NCBI GenBank assembly: GCA_023461435.1
Contig: JAEYLC010000033.1
Span: 1-64,000, forward strand
Source of the DNA: Bacillota bacterium
GTDB lineage: Bacteria; Bacillota; Clostridia; Christensenellales; SZUA-584
Length of the DNA stretch: 64,000 nucleotides
Direction: 5' to 3'
Shown: piece after piece, positions 25,363-34,366 of the stretch
Layout of the letters: the number at the start of each line of letters is the position of its first letter
Position numbering within the stretch: the stretch's first letter is position 1
Notes under the pieces: model-generated
Databases searched by the model: none
Seen by the model: only the letters and a program-made list of their open reading frames with translations
What the model was told of the DNA's origin: nothing
Position numbers and translations under genes: made by a program

Positions 25363-26388
25363 ATGAAAAAAGTATATTCCAACGAAAAGACGATCAATGA
25401 CGTGGCCTGCTGTGCCGGTGTATCCAAAGCGACCGTCTCCCGTGTGATCAACAACAATCCCGGCGTCTCGCTCGAGCTGGAGCAGCGCGTCAAAAAGGCG
25501 ATCGCCGACTTGAATTACCGCCCGAACAAGCTTGCGCAGGCGCTCAAGGCCCGCAAGACGAACAGCATCGGCCTTATTGTGCCGTCGGTGGAAAATCCGG
25601 TGTTTGCTCAGCTCACGCGCGTTGTAGAAAATACGGCCCAGAAATACGGCTTTTCAACGATTTTGTGCAACAGCGAGGGCAAGGCGGAAAGAGAAGCGGA
25701 ATGCATGCAGCTGCTGCTCGAAAAGCAGGTGGACGGCGTTATTTTCGACGCGATCGGCGTTTACAACAGCGCCTTTGAAGAAGTGCTCAAACACAACGTC
25801 CCGATCGTCCTCATCGGTCAGCCGATAGAGAATTTTCCCGTGGCAAACGTCAACGTGGACAACCGGCTCGGCGGGTATCTCGCCACGACGCATTTGATCA
25901 GATCCGGCTGCAGACGCATCGTGTTCATGCTGGCTGAGCATGAATCCTTAAGCGCGATCAGCCAGCGCTTCTGCGGCTATAAAGATGCGCTCGCGGAAAA
26001 CGGGCTGGAGCCGGACGAGCAGCTGATGCCGAAAAGCCGGCTGTCGTTTGAAGGCGGCGCTCAGGTCACTGCCGAATTGCTTGATAAGGGCGTAGATTTT
26101 GACGCGATTTTCGCCGCCAACGACCTGCTCGCGCTCGGGTGCCTTGACGTGCTCGTGGAAAGAGGCATCGCCGTTCCCGAAACCGTAAGCGTATTCGGCT
26201 ACGACAATATTCCGTTTGGCGGCATGGTGCGCCCGCGGCTCAGCACAGTCAGCAATTCGGTCGGCACGTTCAGCGTCGAAGCGGTCAAATGCGTACTTCG
26301 CCATATCTATTCCGATAAACTCACCAAAGATGAGATTAATTTTAAACCCCAGCTTGTTCTCAGACAATCGACGAAGCCCCTTTATTAA
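25363..26388 (+). CDS. LacI-family transcriptional regulator
   Basis: The 341-residue protein has the LacI helix-turn-helix at 8-30 (TINDVACCAGVSKATVSRVI), the hinge RPNKLAQALKA and a sugar-binding core of the periplasmic-binding-protein fold with SIGLIVPSVENPVFAQL and AIFAANDLLALGCL. I chose the ATG at 25363 behind CAGGAG; an upstream in-frame ATG lies in the operator. The operator over its own promoter implies autoregulation, and the near-identical site at the importer promoter suggests that it also controls that operon. The effector is probably the imported sugar or a phosphate of it. It heads an operon that continues into a two-component system. Confidence 0.93.
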   Translation: MKKVYSNEKTINDVACCAGVSKATVSRVINNNPGVSLELEQRVKKAIADLNYRPNKLAQALKARKTNSIGLIVPSVENPVFAQLTRVVENTAQKYGFSTILCNSEGKAEREAECMQLLLEKQVDGVIFDAIGVYNSAFEEVLKHNVPIVLIGQPIENFPVANVNVDNRLGGYLATTHLIRSGCRRIVFMLAEHESLSAISQRFCGYKDALAENGLEPDEQLMPKSRLSFEGGAQVTAELLDKGVDFDAIFAANDLLALGCLDVLVERGIAVPETVSVFGYDNIPFGGMVRPRLSTVSNSVGTFSVEAVKCVLRHIYSDKLTKDEINFKPQLVLRQSTKPLY

Positions 26389-26413
26389 AAAGGCGCAAGG
26401 GCATAATAAAACA

Positions 26414-28276
26414 ATGAGACAAAAGACGCGCAGGATACGTGAGAGAATAGGGAAGATGACAGCTTCGCCGTTTCTGAAAAGCATGAGAATGAAGCTGACG
26501 TTATCATATCTTGTTTTGACGCTGATTCCCGTGATTATCATCACCGTCTTTGTGTTCAATGTCTCCATTGCCACGCTGAAAAATGAAGTATCGGCTTATG
26601 TATCCAATACGCTCGAACAGGCCAATAAGAACATCGACAACACATTCAGCCAATTGTCCAATATTTCGGCGAACATCGGCCTTAACGGCACGATACAGAA
26701 CATTTTAAGAAGCGATGCCCAAAGGCCGATCGATCAGAAGATTCGCGACGATGAGGAGGCTTCGAAGATCATTCAGAACGAAGCCATGAATTTTACGGAT
26801 ATTGAGTCGCTGTTTTTATTCAGCTACAACGGCGAGGTCTACTCGCTGAGAGGGACAACCAACTCGCTGCCGACCGATTACAATTTCACGAGGCAGAGCT
26901 GGTTTCAAAATATGAAGAATCTCGATAAGAAAAACCTCATCATTCCGACGCATCCGCAGATGGAGGTGATCAGCGAAGGAAAAAGCAAAGAGGTCTTCGG
27001 ATATATCAGCGGGATCAAAGACTTGGAAACGCAAAAGAGCATCGGCTTTCTGTTTTTTGAAATCGATATCAACGTTTTTGATACGCTGCTGCAAAGCATT
27101 GCAACAGACGACCGCAGCCAGCTCGTGATCATTGACAACAATAAAACGGTGATCTACCATACACTGCCGGAATACATATCCACACAATACCGCACGAGCT
27201 ATGTGAGCGAAATGCTCGACAAAAAGCGGGGATTTTTGTCCAACGAAGGCAGAAACGGTGAGGAGATCATCAACTTTCATACTTCGGCGAACACCGGATG
27301 GACGGTGCTCAGCGTGATGCCGTCGGATATTCTCTATTCGCGCATCAACACGTTTGAGCTCGCGCTGATTTTTACGATTGCGCTGTGCATCATCTCGGCG
27401 ATCGTGATCGCCATACTGATGAGCAGTACGCTCACCGAGCCGATCTCGCTGCTCAAAAGCAAAATGAAACTCGCGGAATCCGGCGATTTTGACACCCAGA
27501 TCAAGGTGAAGAGCAAGGATGAGATCGGCGAGCTCAGCCTGAGCTTCAATAAAATGCTTGCTCATATCAAGCAGCTCATACAGCGGGTCTATCAAACAGA
27601 GATCGTCCGCAAGGAAGCGGAGCTCAGCGCGCTTCAGGCACAGATCAACCCGCATTTTCTGTATAACACGCTTCAGATCATGGATATCATGGCCGAAGAG
27701 AAGGGAGCGGACGAGATATCCGGCGCATGTCAGTCGCTCGCGAAAATATTCAGATACAGCATCAGCAAGGGAAAAGAGATGGTGTCGCTTGAGGAAGAGA
27801 TCGTCCACGTCAAGAACTATGTATTCATACAGCGTTTGCGGCTGGGGGAGAAGCTCAGCGTCGAATACCATATCTCCGAATCGCTGCTGAAGTATGAGGT
27901 GATCAAGCTGATACTTCAGCCGCTCGTGGAAAACGCGATCATCCACGGGATTGAAAAAGATGGAAAGAATTGTGTGATCAGGCTCTCCGCCACGCTGACG
28001 GATGACAATCTGATACTGACGGTGGAGGACAACGGTATCGGCATGACGGCTGAAGAGCTGATGAAGCTCCAGTTCAGCCTCTATCAGGAGACGGAGGAAG
28101 AAAAGCCAAAACGCCACGGCGGCATCGCCCTTAAAAATGTAAACGACAGAATCAAGCTCTACCACAGCGACAAATACGGCATGTCCATACAGAGCAAGAA
28201 GCACAAAGGGACAAAAGTAACGCTGATATTGCCGGCTAAGCTATACACGATTTCGGAAAGTGAGGACACACGATGA
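26414..28276 (+). CDS. YesM-type sensor histidine kinase
   Basis: The 620-residue kinase has a transmembrane helix, an extracellular dCache-like domain of about 250 residues, a second helix, a HAMP domain (STLTEPISLLKSKMKLAESGDFDTQI), the His_kinase motif QINPHFLYN with H414, and a HATPase domain with NAIIHG and GIALKNVNDRI. The frame is open far upstream into the lacI gene, but the region before 26414 is not family-like. The ATG at 26414 has AAGGG 12 bases upstream; ATG at 26456 is an alternative. It partners with the overlapping response regulator gene. Three solute-binding proteins downstream probably help it to sense sugar. Confidence 0.9.
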   Translation: MRQKTRRIRERIGKMTASPFLKSMRMKLTLSYLVLTLIPVIIITVFVFNVSIATLKNEVSAYVSNTLEQANKNIDNTFSQLSNISANIGLNGTIQNILRSDAQRPIDQKIRDDEEASKIIQNEAMNFTDIESLFLFSYNGEVYSLRGTTNSLPTDYNFTRQSWFQNMKNLDKKNLIIPTHPQMEVISEGKSKEVFGYISGIKDLETQKSIGFLFFEIDINVFDTLLQSIATDDRSQLVIIDNNKTVIYHTLPEYISTQYRTSYVSEMLDKKRGFLSNEGRNGEEIINFHTSANTGWTVLSVMPSDILYSRINTFELALIFTIALCIISAIVIAILMSSTLTEPISLLKSKMKLAESGDFDTQIKVKSKDEIGELSLSFNKMLAHIKQLIQRVYQTEIVRKEAELSALQAQINPHFLYNTLQIMDIMAEEKGADEISGACQSLAKIFRYSISKGKEMVSLEEEIVHVKNYVFIQRLRLGEKLSVEYHISESLLKYEVIKLILQPLVENAIIHGIEKDGKNCVIRLSATLTDDNLILTVEDNGIGMTAEELMKLQFSLYQETEEEKPKRHGGIALKNVNDRIKLYHSDKYGMSIQSKKHKGTKVTLILPAKLYTISESEDTR

Positions 28277-29862
28277 TCAAATTTCTTATTGTCGATGACG
28301 AAGAAATCATCAGACGGGGCATACGATCCAAAATCACCAGATTGATTGAAAACGCGCAAATCGTAGGTGAAGCGGCCGATGGTGAGGAAGCGCTGCTCAT
28401 GGCGGAAAAGCTGCGGCCCGATGTGATCATGACGGACATCAAAATGCCAAAGCTCGACGGCTTGCTTTTCATTGAGAGCGCGCTTTCTATTCTTCCCGAA
28501 ACCCAGTTTATCATTTTCAGCGGCCATCAGGATTTTTCATATGCGCAAAAGGCGCTCAAGCTCGGTGTGAGCGATTATCTGTTAAAGCCGGTGGACAACG
28601 ACGAACTCAAAAGCGTGGTGCAGCGGCTCATCGAGACGATAGAGAAAAGAAAGCAGCACCAGCAATATATCGACAGCCTCAAGGACAGAGCGAAGGACAA
28701 CGAGATACAGAGAAAAAACCGGGCCCTTTCTGATCTGGCTGCCGGTGTGAATGCGAGCCCGGACACCCTGAAAGATTATCAGTTTAAGCCCGGCGAGAAA
28801 ACAGCCGTCTGCGTCGTGCAGATCAGCGATTTCGGCGATATGTTTACGGCTGTCAATCAGCAGCTCGGAACGTTTGCGGCGTCCAATGTTTTTGAGGAAA
28901 CCATGTGCAGCGGCTTTAGCTGTCAGACCTTCCAGACGGGCGAATCGCAGCTTGGCTTCACCGGCATCTTCCACGGCGCTTTAGACATGCAGACGCTGCA
29001 AAAGCAGATTCGATGCGCCGTAAAGAGCGTCAAAGAGTGGCTTGACATCAGCGTTTTCGCGGGCCTCAGCGGCATCCGTGAGGGCGCGGCTCATATAAAT
29101 GAGTCGCTGAGCGAAGCACAGACAGCCATCGAACAAAGAATTGTTTTCAGTCGGCATGAGCTGATTACCCTTGACGATTATCTGGCCGTTAAGGACAATG
29201 ACTATCTGCTGTCCGAGAACAAAAAGAAACTGCTCGAGTCCCTGCTGAAATCGGGTGACAGCGTATCCGCCGTCACGGCTGTCACAGGCATTTTTGCGGA
29301 GCTTAAAGAGAAGAAAATTATACGCGCCAAGATCGAGGCGGTGTCCATAGAGATACTGCTGATATTGATCAATGTGCTCAAGGCGCTGAAGCAATATGAC
29401 CACACCGATCTCACGAACAAGAGCATCGACCGTTTTTTTCAGGACTGCAGCGTTTATGAGGATTTCATCAAGCTGCTGTCGGCCCGCATCAAGCAGGTGT
29501 GCGAAGCGGCCACGCGCAGCGAGACGGACAGCGGCCGCACCATCATCAAAAAGATCGTGAATCTCATCGATGAGGAGTATTACCGGGACATCAAGCTCAG
29601 CGATATCGCCGATGAGTATTACATCAATACGAGCTATTTGAGTCAGCTTTTCTTGCAGGAAATGAAGAAAAATTTTAAGCAGTATCTTTGCGAGGTCAGA
29701 ATCAGCAACGCAAAAAATCTGCTCGAAAACACATCGTTCCCGGTATCCCGGATCGCCGAATTGATCGGATATAACGACCGCGCCTACTTTTCAAAGGCGT
29801 TTATGAAATTCGTGGGCACGACACCCGCGCAATACCGGGCCGAGAACGGAGGGGAAAGCTGA
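28273..29862 (+). CDS. YesN-type response regulator with AraC DNA-binding domain
   Basis: The 529-residue regulator starts at an ATGA overlap with the kinase. The receiver domain (1-120) has D8-D9 and the phosphoacceptor D55 in MTDIKMP. The middle 300 residues form the variable YesN linker, and two AraC helix-turn-helices occupy the last 100 residues (IKLSDIADEYYINTSYLSQLF and VSRIAELIGYNDRAYFSKAF). AraC-type proteins of this kind activate sugar transport operons by binding direct repeats near the -35 box. Two 21-bp direct repeats in front of the importer operon at 33237-33280 are the obvious candidate target. Confidence 0.93.
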   Translation: MIKFLIVDDEEIIRRGIRSKITRLIENAQIVGEAADGEEALLMAEKLRPDVIMTDIKMPKLDGLLFIESALSILPETQFIIFSGHQDFSYAQKALKLGVSDYLLKPVDNDELKSVVQRLIETIEKRKQHQQYIDSLKDRAKDNEIQRKNRALSDLAAGVNASPDTLKDYQFKPGEKTAVCVVQISDFGDMFTAVNQQLGTFAASNVFEETMCSGFSCQTFQTGESQLGFTGIFHGALDMQTLQKQIRCAVKSVKEWLDISVFAGLSGIREGAAHINESLSEAQTAIEQRIVFSRHELITLDDYLAVKDNDYLLSENKKKLLESLLKSGDSVSAVTAVTGIFAELKEKKIIRAKIEAVSIEILLILINVLKALKQYDHTDLTNKSIDRFFQDCSVYEDFIKLLSARIKQVCEAATRSETDSGRTIIKKIVNLIDEEYYRDIKLSDIADEYYINTSYLSQLFLQEMKKNFKQYLCEVRISNAKNLLENTSFPVSRIAELIGYNDRAYFSKAFMKFVGTTPAQYRAENGGES

Positions 29863-30863
29863 TGAGGAGCAGGATTGCGGTCATTGCGCTGTCCGTGCTG
29901 CTGGCGTGCTCGCTCGCGTTTACCTTCGTGCAGCTTACATACTTAAAACAGCCCGCGGCACAGCCGGAACAGTCTGAGCAAGGCGGTGGACCGGAGGAAT
30001 ATGTGTATGTCGCCGTGTTTAAAAACGACCCGATGATCATCAATCACGATTTGAAGGGCCTCGAAAAATTCGGGGAGGACTACGGCGTCAATGTGAGGAT
30101 AGTGGCGCCCGAGGGTTATGATATTGATGAACAAAAGCGGCTTCTGATGGAGGTGATCACGCAGAAGCCGGACGGTCTGATGGTTTGCGGAACGGATTTG
30201 AGTTTCACACCGTATGTGGACAAAGCGATAGAAGCGGGCATACCGACGATCACGGTGGACGCGGATTTGCCGGACAGCAAGCGGCTTGCGTTCATCGGTT
30301 CGGATTTTTTTGATGTGGGCGTCCGGCAAGCCGAAACGATGGTCAAGCTGATCGGCGGCAAGGGCACCGTGGCAATGCTCGGCATCAACGGTATCAACAT
30401 GCAGCAGGCCTACGACGGTTTCCGCAGCGTGATGGAAAACTACAGCGATGTGATCGTTTTGAATCAGATCGACGATCAGAGCAATCCGGCAAAATCGAAG
30501 CAGATCGCGCTTGATTTAATCGAAAAATATCCCGACATTGCGGGTATTGCCGGATTCGATTCCAACAGCGGCCCGGGCGTTTCTCAGGCTTTGGAGGAGC
30601 TGGGCCTTAAGGGCAAGGTGAAGGTGACCTGCGTGGATATCGCTTCGCCGCATATCAAGATATTAAAAGACGGCGCCGTTCAAAAGCTGATCGGCCAGAA
30701 AAGAGAGCTGTTCACCTATTACGGCGGCGTCGTCCTTTATAACCTGAACCACAGCAGCATCGACATTACCGGCAACGATGCGGCAAACGGAACGACGAAT
30801 ATTCCCGTTCAGATGGATACCGGCCTTATTGAGGTGGACGCCTCGAATGTGGACGGCATTTAG
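29862..30863 (+). CDS. Membrane-anchored sugar-binding protein 1 (RbsB-like)
   Basis: The 333-residue protein starts on the last base of the regulator's stop codon. Residues 5-27 form one hydrophobic helix, without a lipobox cysteine, so it is probably membrane-anchored with the domain outside. A Glu/Gly-rich linker leads into a periplasmic-binding-protein fold of the ribose class, with AGIPTITVDADLPDS, GFDSNSGPG and FTYYGG. It closely resembles its downstream neighbour and the transporter's lipoprotein at 36988 in these segments. Because it is encoded with the kinase and not the importer, a role as sugar co-receptor for the kinase is likely; this is inference. Confidence 0.85.
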   Translation: MRSRIAVIALSVLLACSLAFTFVQLTYLKQPAAQPEQSEQGGGPEEYVYVAVFKNDPMIINHDLKGLEKFGEDYGVNVRIVAPEGYDIDEQKRLLMEVITQKPDGLMVCGTDLSFTPYVDKAIEAGIPTITVDADLPDSKRLAFIGSDFFDVGVRQAETMVKLIGGKGTVAMLGINGINMQQAYDGFRSVMENYSDVIVLNQIDDQSNPAKSKQIALDLIEKYPDIAGIAGFDSNSGPGVSQALEELGLKGKVKVTCVDIASPHIKILKDGAVQKLIGQKRELFTYYGGVVLYNLNHSSIDITGNDAANGTTNIPVQMDTGLIEVDASNVDGI

Positions 30864-30877
30864 CAAGGGGGTGCGCC

Positions 30878-31870
30878 ATGAAGAAGAAAGCGATATTGAT
30901 ACTCACCGGATTGCTGGCCGTATCCCTGACGGTCAACATTATTATTCTGGCTGCACGGGCCGGTGATCAGCAGATCAATATTCTGCCGCAGAGCGAAGAA
31001 CGGTATGTCTATATTGCGGCTTACAGCGGCAACCCGCTGATGGGCTCGGATAATCAGGGCATGCTCGATTTCGCAAGGGAATACGGCGTCAGCGTGGAGA
31101 CCGTCGCGCCCAAGGAATTCGATACGGTGGAGCAGGCGCGCCTTATCGACCAGGTGATAGAAACAAAGCCTGCGGGCATTCTCATCTCGGCATTCGATCC
31201 GAGCCTGACGCCTTATGTCAACAAAGCGGTGGACGCGGGCATACCGACGATCACGGTGGAGACCGATCTGCCGGACAGCAAGCGTCTCGCGTATGTCGGT
31301 ACGGACTGGTATGATCTCGGGCTGCGTCAGGCCGACGCGCTTGCGGAGCTGATCGGGGGAGAAGGGACAGTGGCGATGCTCGGCATGGTGGGCGCCAACA
31401 GCACGGACAGCGGCTTTTTTGGTTTTTCGCAACGCATGAGTCAGTATGAAAACATATTCGTGCTCGAGAGCTTCGACGATATGGGCACCGTGCAGGAGGC
31501 CGAGAGGATCACAAAGCAGATCATACAGGATTATGACATCAAGGGTATCGCCGGTTTTGATTCGGGCAGCGGCATCGGCATTGCGCGCGCCGTCAAAGAG
31601 CTGGGCTTGCAGGATCAAATCAAAGTCACGTGTGTGGACATGACGTCCGACCATTTGACGCTGCTCGGCGAGGGGGTGGTCCAAAAGCTGTTCGGCCAAA
31701 AGCCGGAGCTGTTCACGTATTACGGCTGCAAGCTGCTCTACGATTTGAACCACAACGATATGTCCATCACAAAAGAAGATAAAAACAACGGCGTCACCAA
31801 TATCCCAAAGAAGGTCAATACGGGCGTTGTGGAGATTGATGCGCAGAATCTAAGTGAATTTACTCAGTAA
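30878..31870 (+). CDS. Membrane-anchored sugar-binding protein 2 (RbsB-like)
   Basis: This 330-residue paralogue of the preceding protein has the same plan: one N-terminal hydrophobic helix (5-26) without a lipobox, a short linker and a ribose-class binding domain with AGIPTITVETDLPDS, GTDWYDLGLRQA, GFDSGSGIG and FTYYGC. Its ribosome site is AAGGGGG. The GTDWY segment is nearer to the importer's lipoprotein than protein 1 is (GSDFF), so the two may recognise different sugars or forms. It probably delivers a ligand signal to the YesM kinase. Confidence 0.85.
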   Translation: MKKKAILILTGLLAVSLTVNIIILAARAGDQQINILPQSEERYVYIAAYSGNPLMGSDNQGMLDFAREYGVSVETVAPKEFDTVEQARLIDQVIETKPAGILISAFDPSLTPYVNKAVDAGIPTITVETDLPDSKRLAYVGTDWYDLGLRQADALAELIGGEGTVAMLGMVGANSTDSGFFGFSQRMSQYENIFVLESFDDMGTVQEAERITKQIIQDYDIKGIAGFDSGSGIGIARAVKELGLQDQIKVTCVDMTSDHLTLLGEGVVQKLFGQKPELFTYYGCKLLYDLNHNDMSITKEDKNNGVTNIPKKVNTGVVEIDAQNLSEFTQ

Positions 31871-31885
31871 AGCGAGACGAAGGCA

Positions 31886-33124
31886 ATGAGAAAGAGTTCA
31901 TTATACCTGCTGGCGTCGGTGCTGGTCACAATACTGCTCGGTGTGCTGCTGTTTAACTCGATACAGCTCTCCGATTTTGAGAGCGCTCTTAACGATAACA
32001 AGCAGGCAAAAAAGGAGCTGGTCTTTGTTCATTGGGAATACATACCCGATGAAATATTTGATTTGTTCAGCAAAGAGTATCCGGATATATCGGTCAACTA
32101 TCAGCACTATAACGCCGCCGCCTACAGCGATGTCATTCAGCAGAAAATGTCGATGGGGGAAAAGATCGATGTGATGGGTGTCAAAGCCGGAGATTTTCGG
32201 GAGTATATTTTTAAAAACTGGCTTTTGGACATCAGCGGCGAACCGTTTGCGGGAAGATATTTGCCCGAAATTACCGATGCCGTCAAACAGGCGGGCGAGG
32301 GCAGGCAGTATGCCATCTCATACAAAGCCGAATATTACGGCATTTGGTATAATAAGATTCTTTTTGAAAAATACCGCCTCGATGTTCCGCGCAATTTTGC
32401 GGAGTTTTTAAACGTTTGCGGCGAACTCAAGAGCCGCGATATTAAGCCGGTGGTGCTCGGCGCAAGGGATGAGGATGTGGCGGCTGATATTTACTATCTG
32501 CGCGTTATTAGCATGACGGAGTCCCAGGGATCGGCGGACGGCCAGAACGGCGCCGCGTCCGGCTTGTTTGAGGACACACAAAATCTGATTGCGCAGGGGT
32601 ATATCAGCCCCGATTCGGTCAATCTCAATTATCAGCAGGCGTTTGACTATTTTAAAAACGCCAAGGCGGCGATGCTGATCGCGCCCGATTCTTCCTTTAA
32701 CATGGCGAAGGAGGATTTTGAAAAGGTCTGTGATCCGGGCGTTTTTGCGATACCCTATGCGGACAGCGCGGACCTTGTTAAAACGCCCGTGAATTATTTT
32801 TCGATGCTGATCGGCGTCAGCAGCCAATCCGAGCATACGGAGGAAGCCAGGCTGTTTCTCGATTTTCTGAGCCGTCCGGAAATCGCAAAAATTTACTGCG
32901 ATAAAACGGTCTCTTATCCTGCCGTCGCCGACACGGATACAAGCGACTTGAAATACACTGATCTTTGGATGCCCTTGCGCACGCAGGCACAGCAGGCCAT
33001 ACCCTTCGCCCTGCTTTCCTCAGACGATAAAGACAATATAAACGCCGCCGCCCGCCGGTTTGTGGCGGGCCTTATTGATCCGGACGGAATGGCAGCGGTT
33101 TTTGACAGCACATTCAGTCAATAA
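31886..33124 (+). CDS. Membrane-anchored extracellular solute-binding protein, family 1
   Basis: This 412-residue protein belongs to a different binding-protein class, the maltose/glycerol-phosphate type (SBP family 1), with YKAEYYGIWYNKILFEKY and a C-terminal FLDFLSRPEIAKIYC typical of the fold. It has an N-terminal transmembrane helix (7-27) and no lipobox. No permease genes of the matching MalFG type are next to it. It is the last gene of the sensing operon, a strong terminator follows, and its place supports a sensory rather than transport function. Confidence 0.82.
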   Translation: MRKSSLYLLASVLVTILLGVLLFNSIQLSDFESALNDNKQAKKELVFVHWEYIPDEIFDLFSKEYPDISVNYQHYNAAAYSDVIQQKMSMGEKIDVMGVKAGDFREYIFKNWLLDISGEPFAGRYLPEITDAVKQAGEGRQYAISYKAEYYGIWYNKILFEKYRLDVPRNFAEFLNVCGELKSRDIKPVVLGARDEDVAADIYYLRVISMTESQGSADGQNGAASGLFEDTQNLIAQGYISPDSVNLNYQQAFDYFKNAKAAMLIAPDSSFNMAKEDFEKVCDPGVFAIPYADSADLVKTPVNYFSMLIGVSSQSEHTEEARLFLDFLSRPEIAKIYCDKTVSYPAVADTDTSDLKYTDLWMPLRTQAQQAIPFALLSSDDKDNINAAARRFVAGLIDPDGMAAVFDSTFSQ

Positions 33125-33138
33125 AAAGGACTCAGGCG

Positions 33139-33180
33139 AAGCATGAAGGCCGTTGTTGACGGCATTTTCATGCTTTTTTT
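33139..33180 (+). terminator. Terminator of the sensing operon
   Basis: AAGCATGAA pairs with TTCATGCTT, with an inner GCCGT/ACGGC stem, followed by seven T residues. It separates the sensing operon from the importer operon. Confidence 0.88.
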
Positions 33181-33236
33181 GCGTTCGACGCACCCGTGTT
33201 CCAAAATCAAATCTCACAGCGGTGAATATTTCAATT

Positions 33237-33301
33237 CCTAAAGAAACTACACACCAACACCTAAAAAAACTACATATCAATTTATACTCCCCCCGTATAG
33301 A
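33237..33301 (+). promoter_or_regulatory. Direct-repeat activator site and promoter of the importer operon
   Basis: Two 21-base direct repeats start at 33237 and 33260 and agree at 18 of 21 positions (CCTAAA, then G or A, then AAACTACA in both). The 23-base period is about two helical turns, as expected for an AraC-type activator bound to one face. The second copy overlaps a poor -35 box (CATATC, 33273-33278) 17 bases before TATAGA (33296-33301), the usual geometry for activation at a weak promoter. YesN at 28273 is the likely ligand. Confidence 0.65.
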
Positions 33302-33332
33302 ATGACAGCATACAAACCAACTGACACATGGA

Positions 33333-33359
33333 TGAAAACGGTTACAAGAACGGTTACAA
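33333..33359 (+). promoter_or_regulatory. cre/LacI-type operator and 12-base tandem repeat
   Basis: TGAAAACGGTTACA (33333-33346) fits TGWAANCGNTNWCA fully and lies downstream of the promoter, a roadblock position. The word AACGGTTACAA is repeated at 33337 and 33349 with a 12-base period, which may give a second half-site. Confidence 0.65.
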
Positions 33360-33382
33360 ATCAAAGGTAAGGGGCAAACAAT

Positions 33383-34357
33383 ATGATGGAAAAGGTAGAG
33401 AACAAAAAGAACTTCCTCAAATTTATTTCAACACAGCGTGCCTTGGCCCTCTTGATACTGGTTGTTACGTTTTGCTTGATTTTTTCGTTTATATTCCCGT
33501 CCACATTCGGAACATACGAAAACTTCGCTCTGATTCTGCTGAACATGTCTGCGGAAATCATGATATTGCTGGCAATAACCATCGTATTGATTCAGGCTGA
33601 GATCGATCTGTCGCTGGGCTCTGTGATGGTGCTCGGCGCAATCATCTGCGGAAGGCTGATGATATATGACCAAATGCCAGCCGGTTTCGCCATCGTCATT
33701 TCACTGGTCATCTGCATGTTCTGCGGATTCATCAACGGCCTGATCGTCGCGAAGCTAAATGTGGTTTCGTTCATCGCGACGCTCGCAACGGGTATGATTT
33801 TCCTCGGTGTCGCGACCATTCTTTCGGGAACAGGCTGGACGGATTTTCCCGACGCCACATTCAAAGCGCTGGGTCAGACAAAGCTGCTCGGCGTACAGAT
33901 GCCGGTATTCTATATGATCGTCGTGCTCGTGATCTTTGCGATACTTCTGTCAAACACGCGTTATTTCCGGCAGCTTTACTACATAGGCGCCAACGAAAAG
34001 TCCGCGGTGCTGTCCGGTATCAATATTCCCAGGGTCAAAATCACCACGTTTATTATCGGCAGCTTTTTGGCTGCGCTCGGCGGCATCGTTTCGGCCATGC
34101 GGTTCAATTCAGCCATTCCGAATGTCGGCACCGGCGTGGAACTCAGAGCGGTGACGGCGGCTGTGATCGGCGGCGTGAGCTTTACGGGCGGCACGGGCAC
34201 CATCGCCGGCGCGGCCATGGGCGCTTTGTTTATCGCGGTGCTCAACAACGCGCTGACGATAGCCAACGTTCCCCCGGACCTTCAGCCGTGTATTACCGGC
34301 GTGATACTGATATGCGCGATCGTCCTCGACATCGTGGTGTCAAAGAAGAATAAGTGA
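33383..34357 (+). CDS. Ribose-type ABC importer permease 1
   Basis: The 324-residue membrane protein has about nine to ten helices and the signatures of the RbsC/XylH permease family (BPD_transp_2): AEIDLSLGSVMVLGAI early, and TAAVIGGVSFTGGTGTIAGAAMGAL near the end. It is the first gene of the importer operon and has a partner permease gene (35865) on the other side of the ATPase gene, so the channel is probably a heterodimer. Two adjacent ATG codons can start it; the first has GGTAAGGGG upstream. Confidence 0.93.
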   Translation: MMEKVENKKNFLKFISTQRALALLILVVTFCLIFSFIFPSTFGTYENFALILLNMSAEIMILLAITIVLIQAEIDLSLGSVMVLGAIICGRLMIYDQMPAGFAIVISLVICMFCGFINGLIVAKLNVVSFIATLATGMIFLGVATILSGTGWTDFPDATFKALGQTKLLGVQMPVFYMIVVLVIFAILLSNTRYFRQLYYIGANEKSAVLSGINIPRVKITTFIIGSFLAALGGIVSAMRFNSAIPNVGTGVELRAVTAAVIGGVSFTGGTGTIAGAAMGALFIAVLNNALTIANVPPDLQPCITGVILICAIVLDIVVSKKNK

Positions 34358-34366
34358 GGTGCTAAC

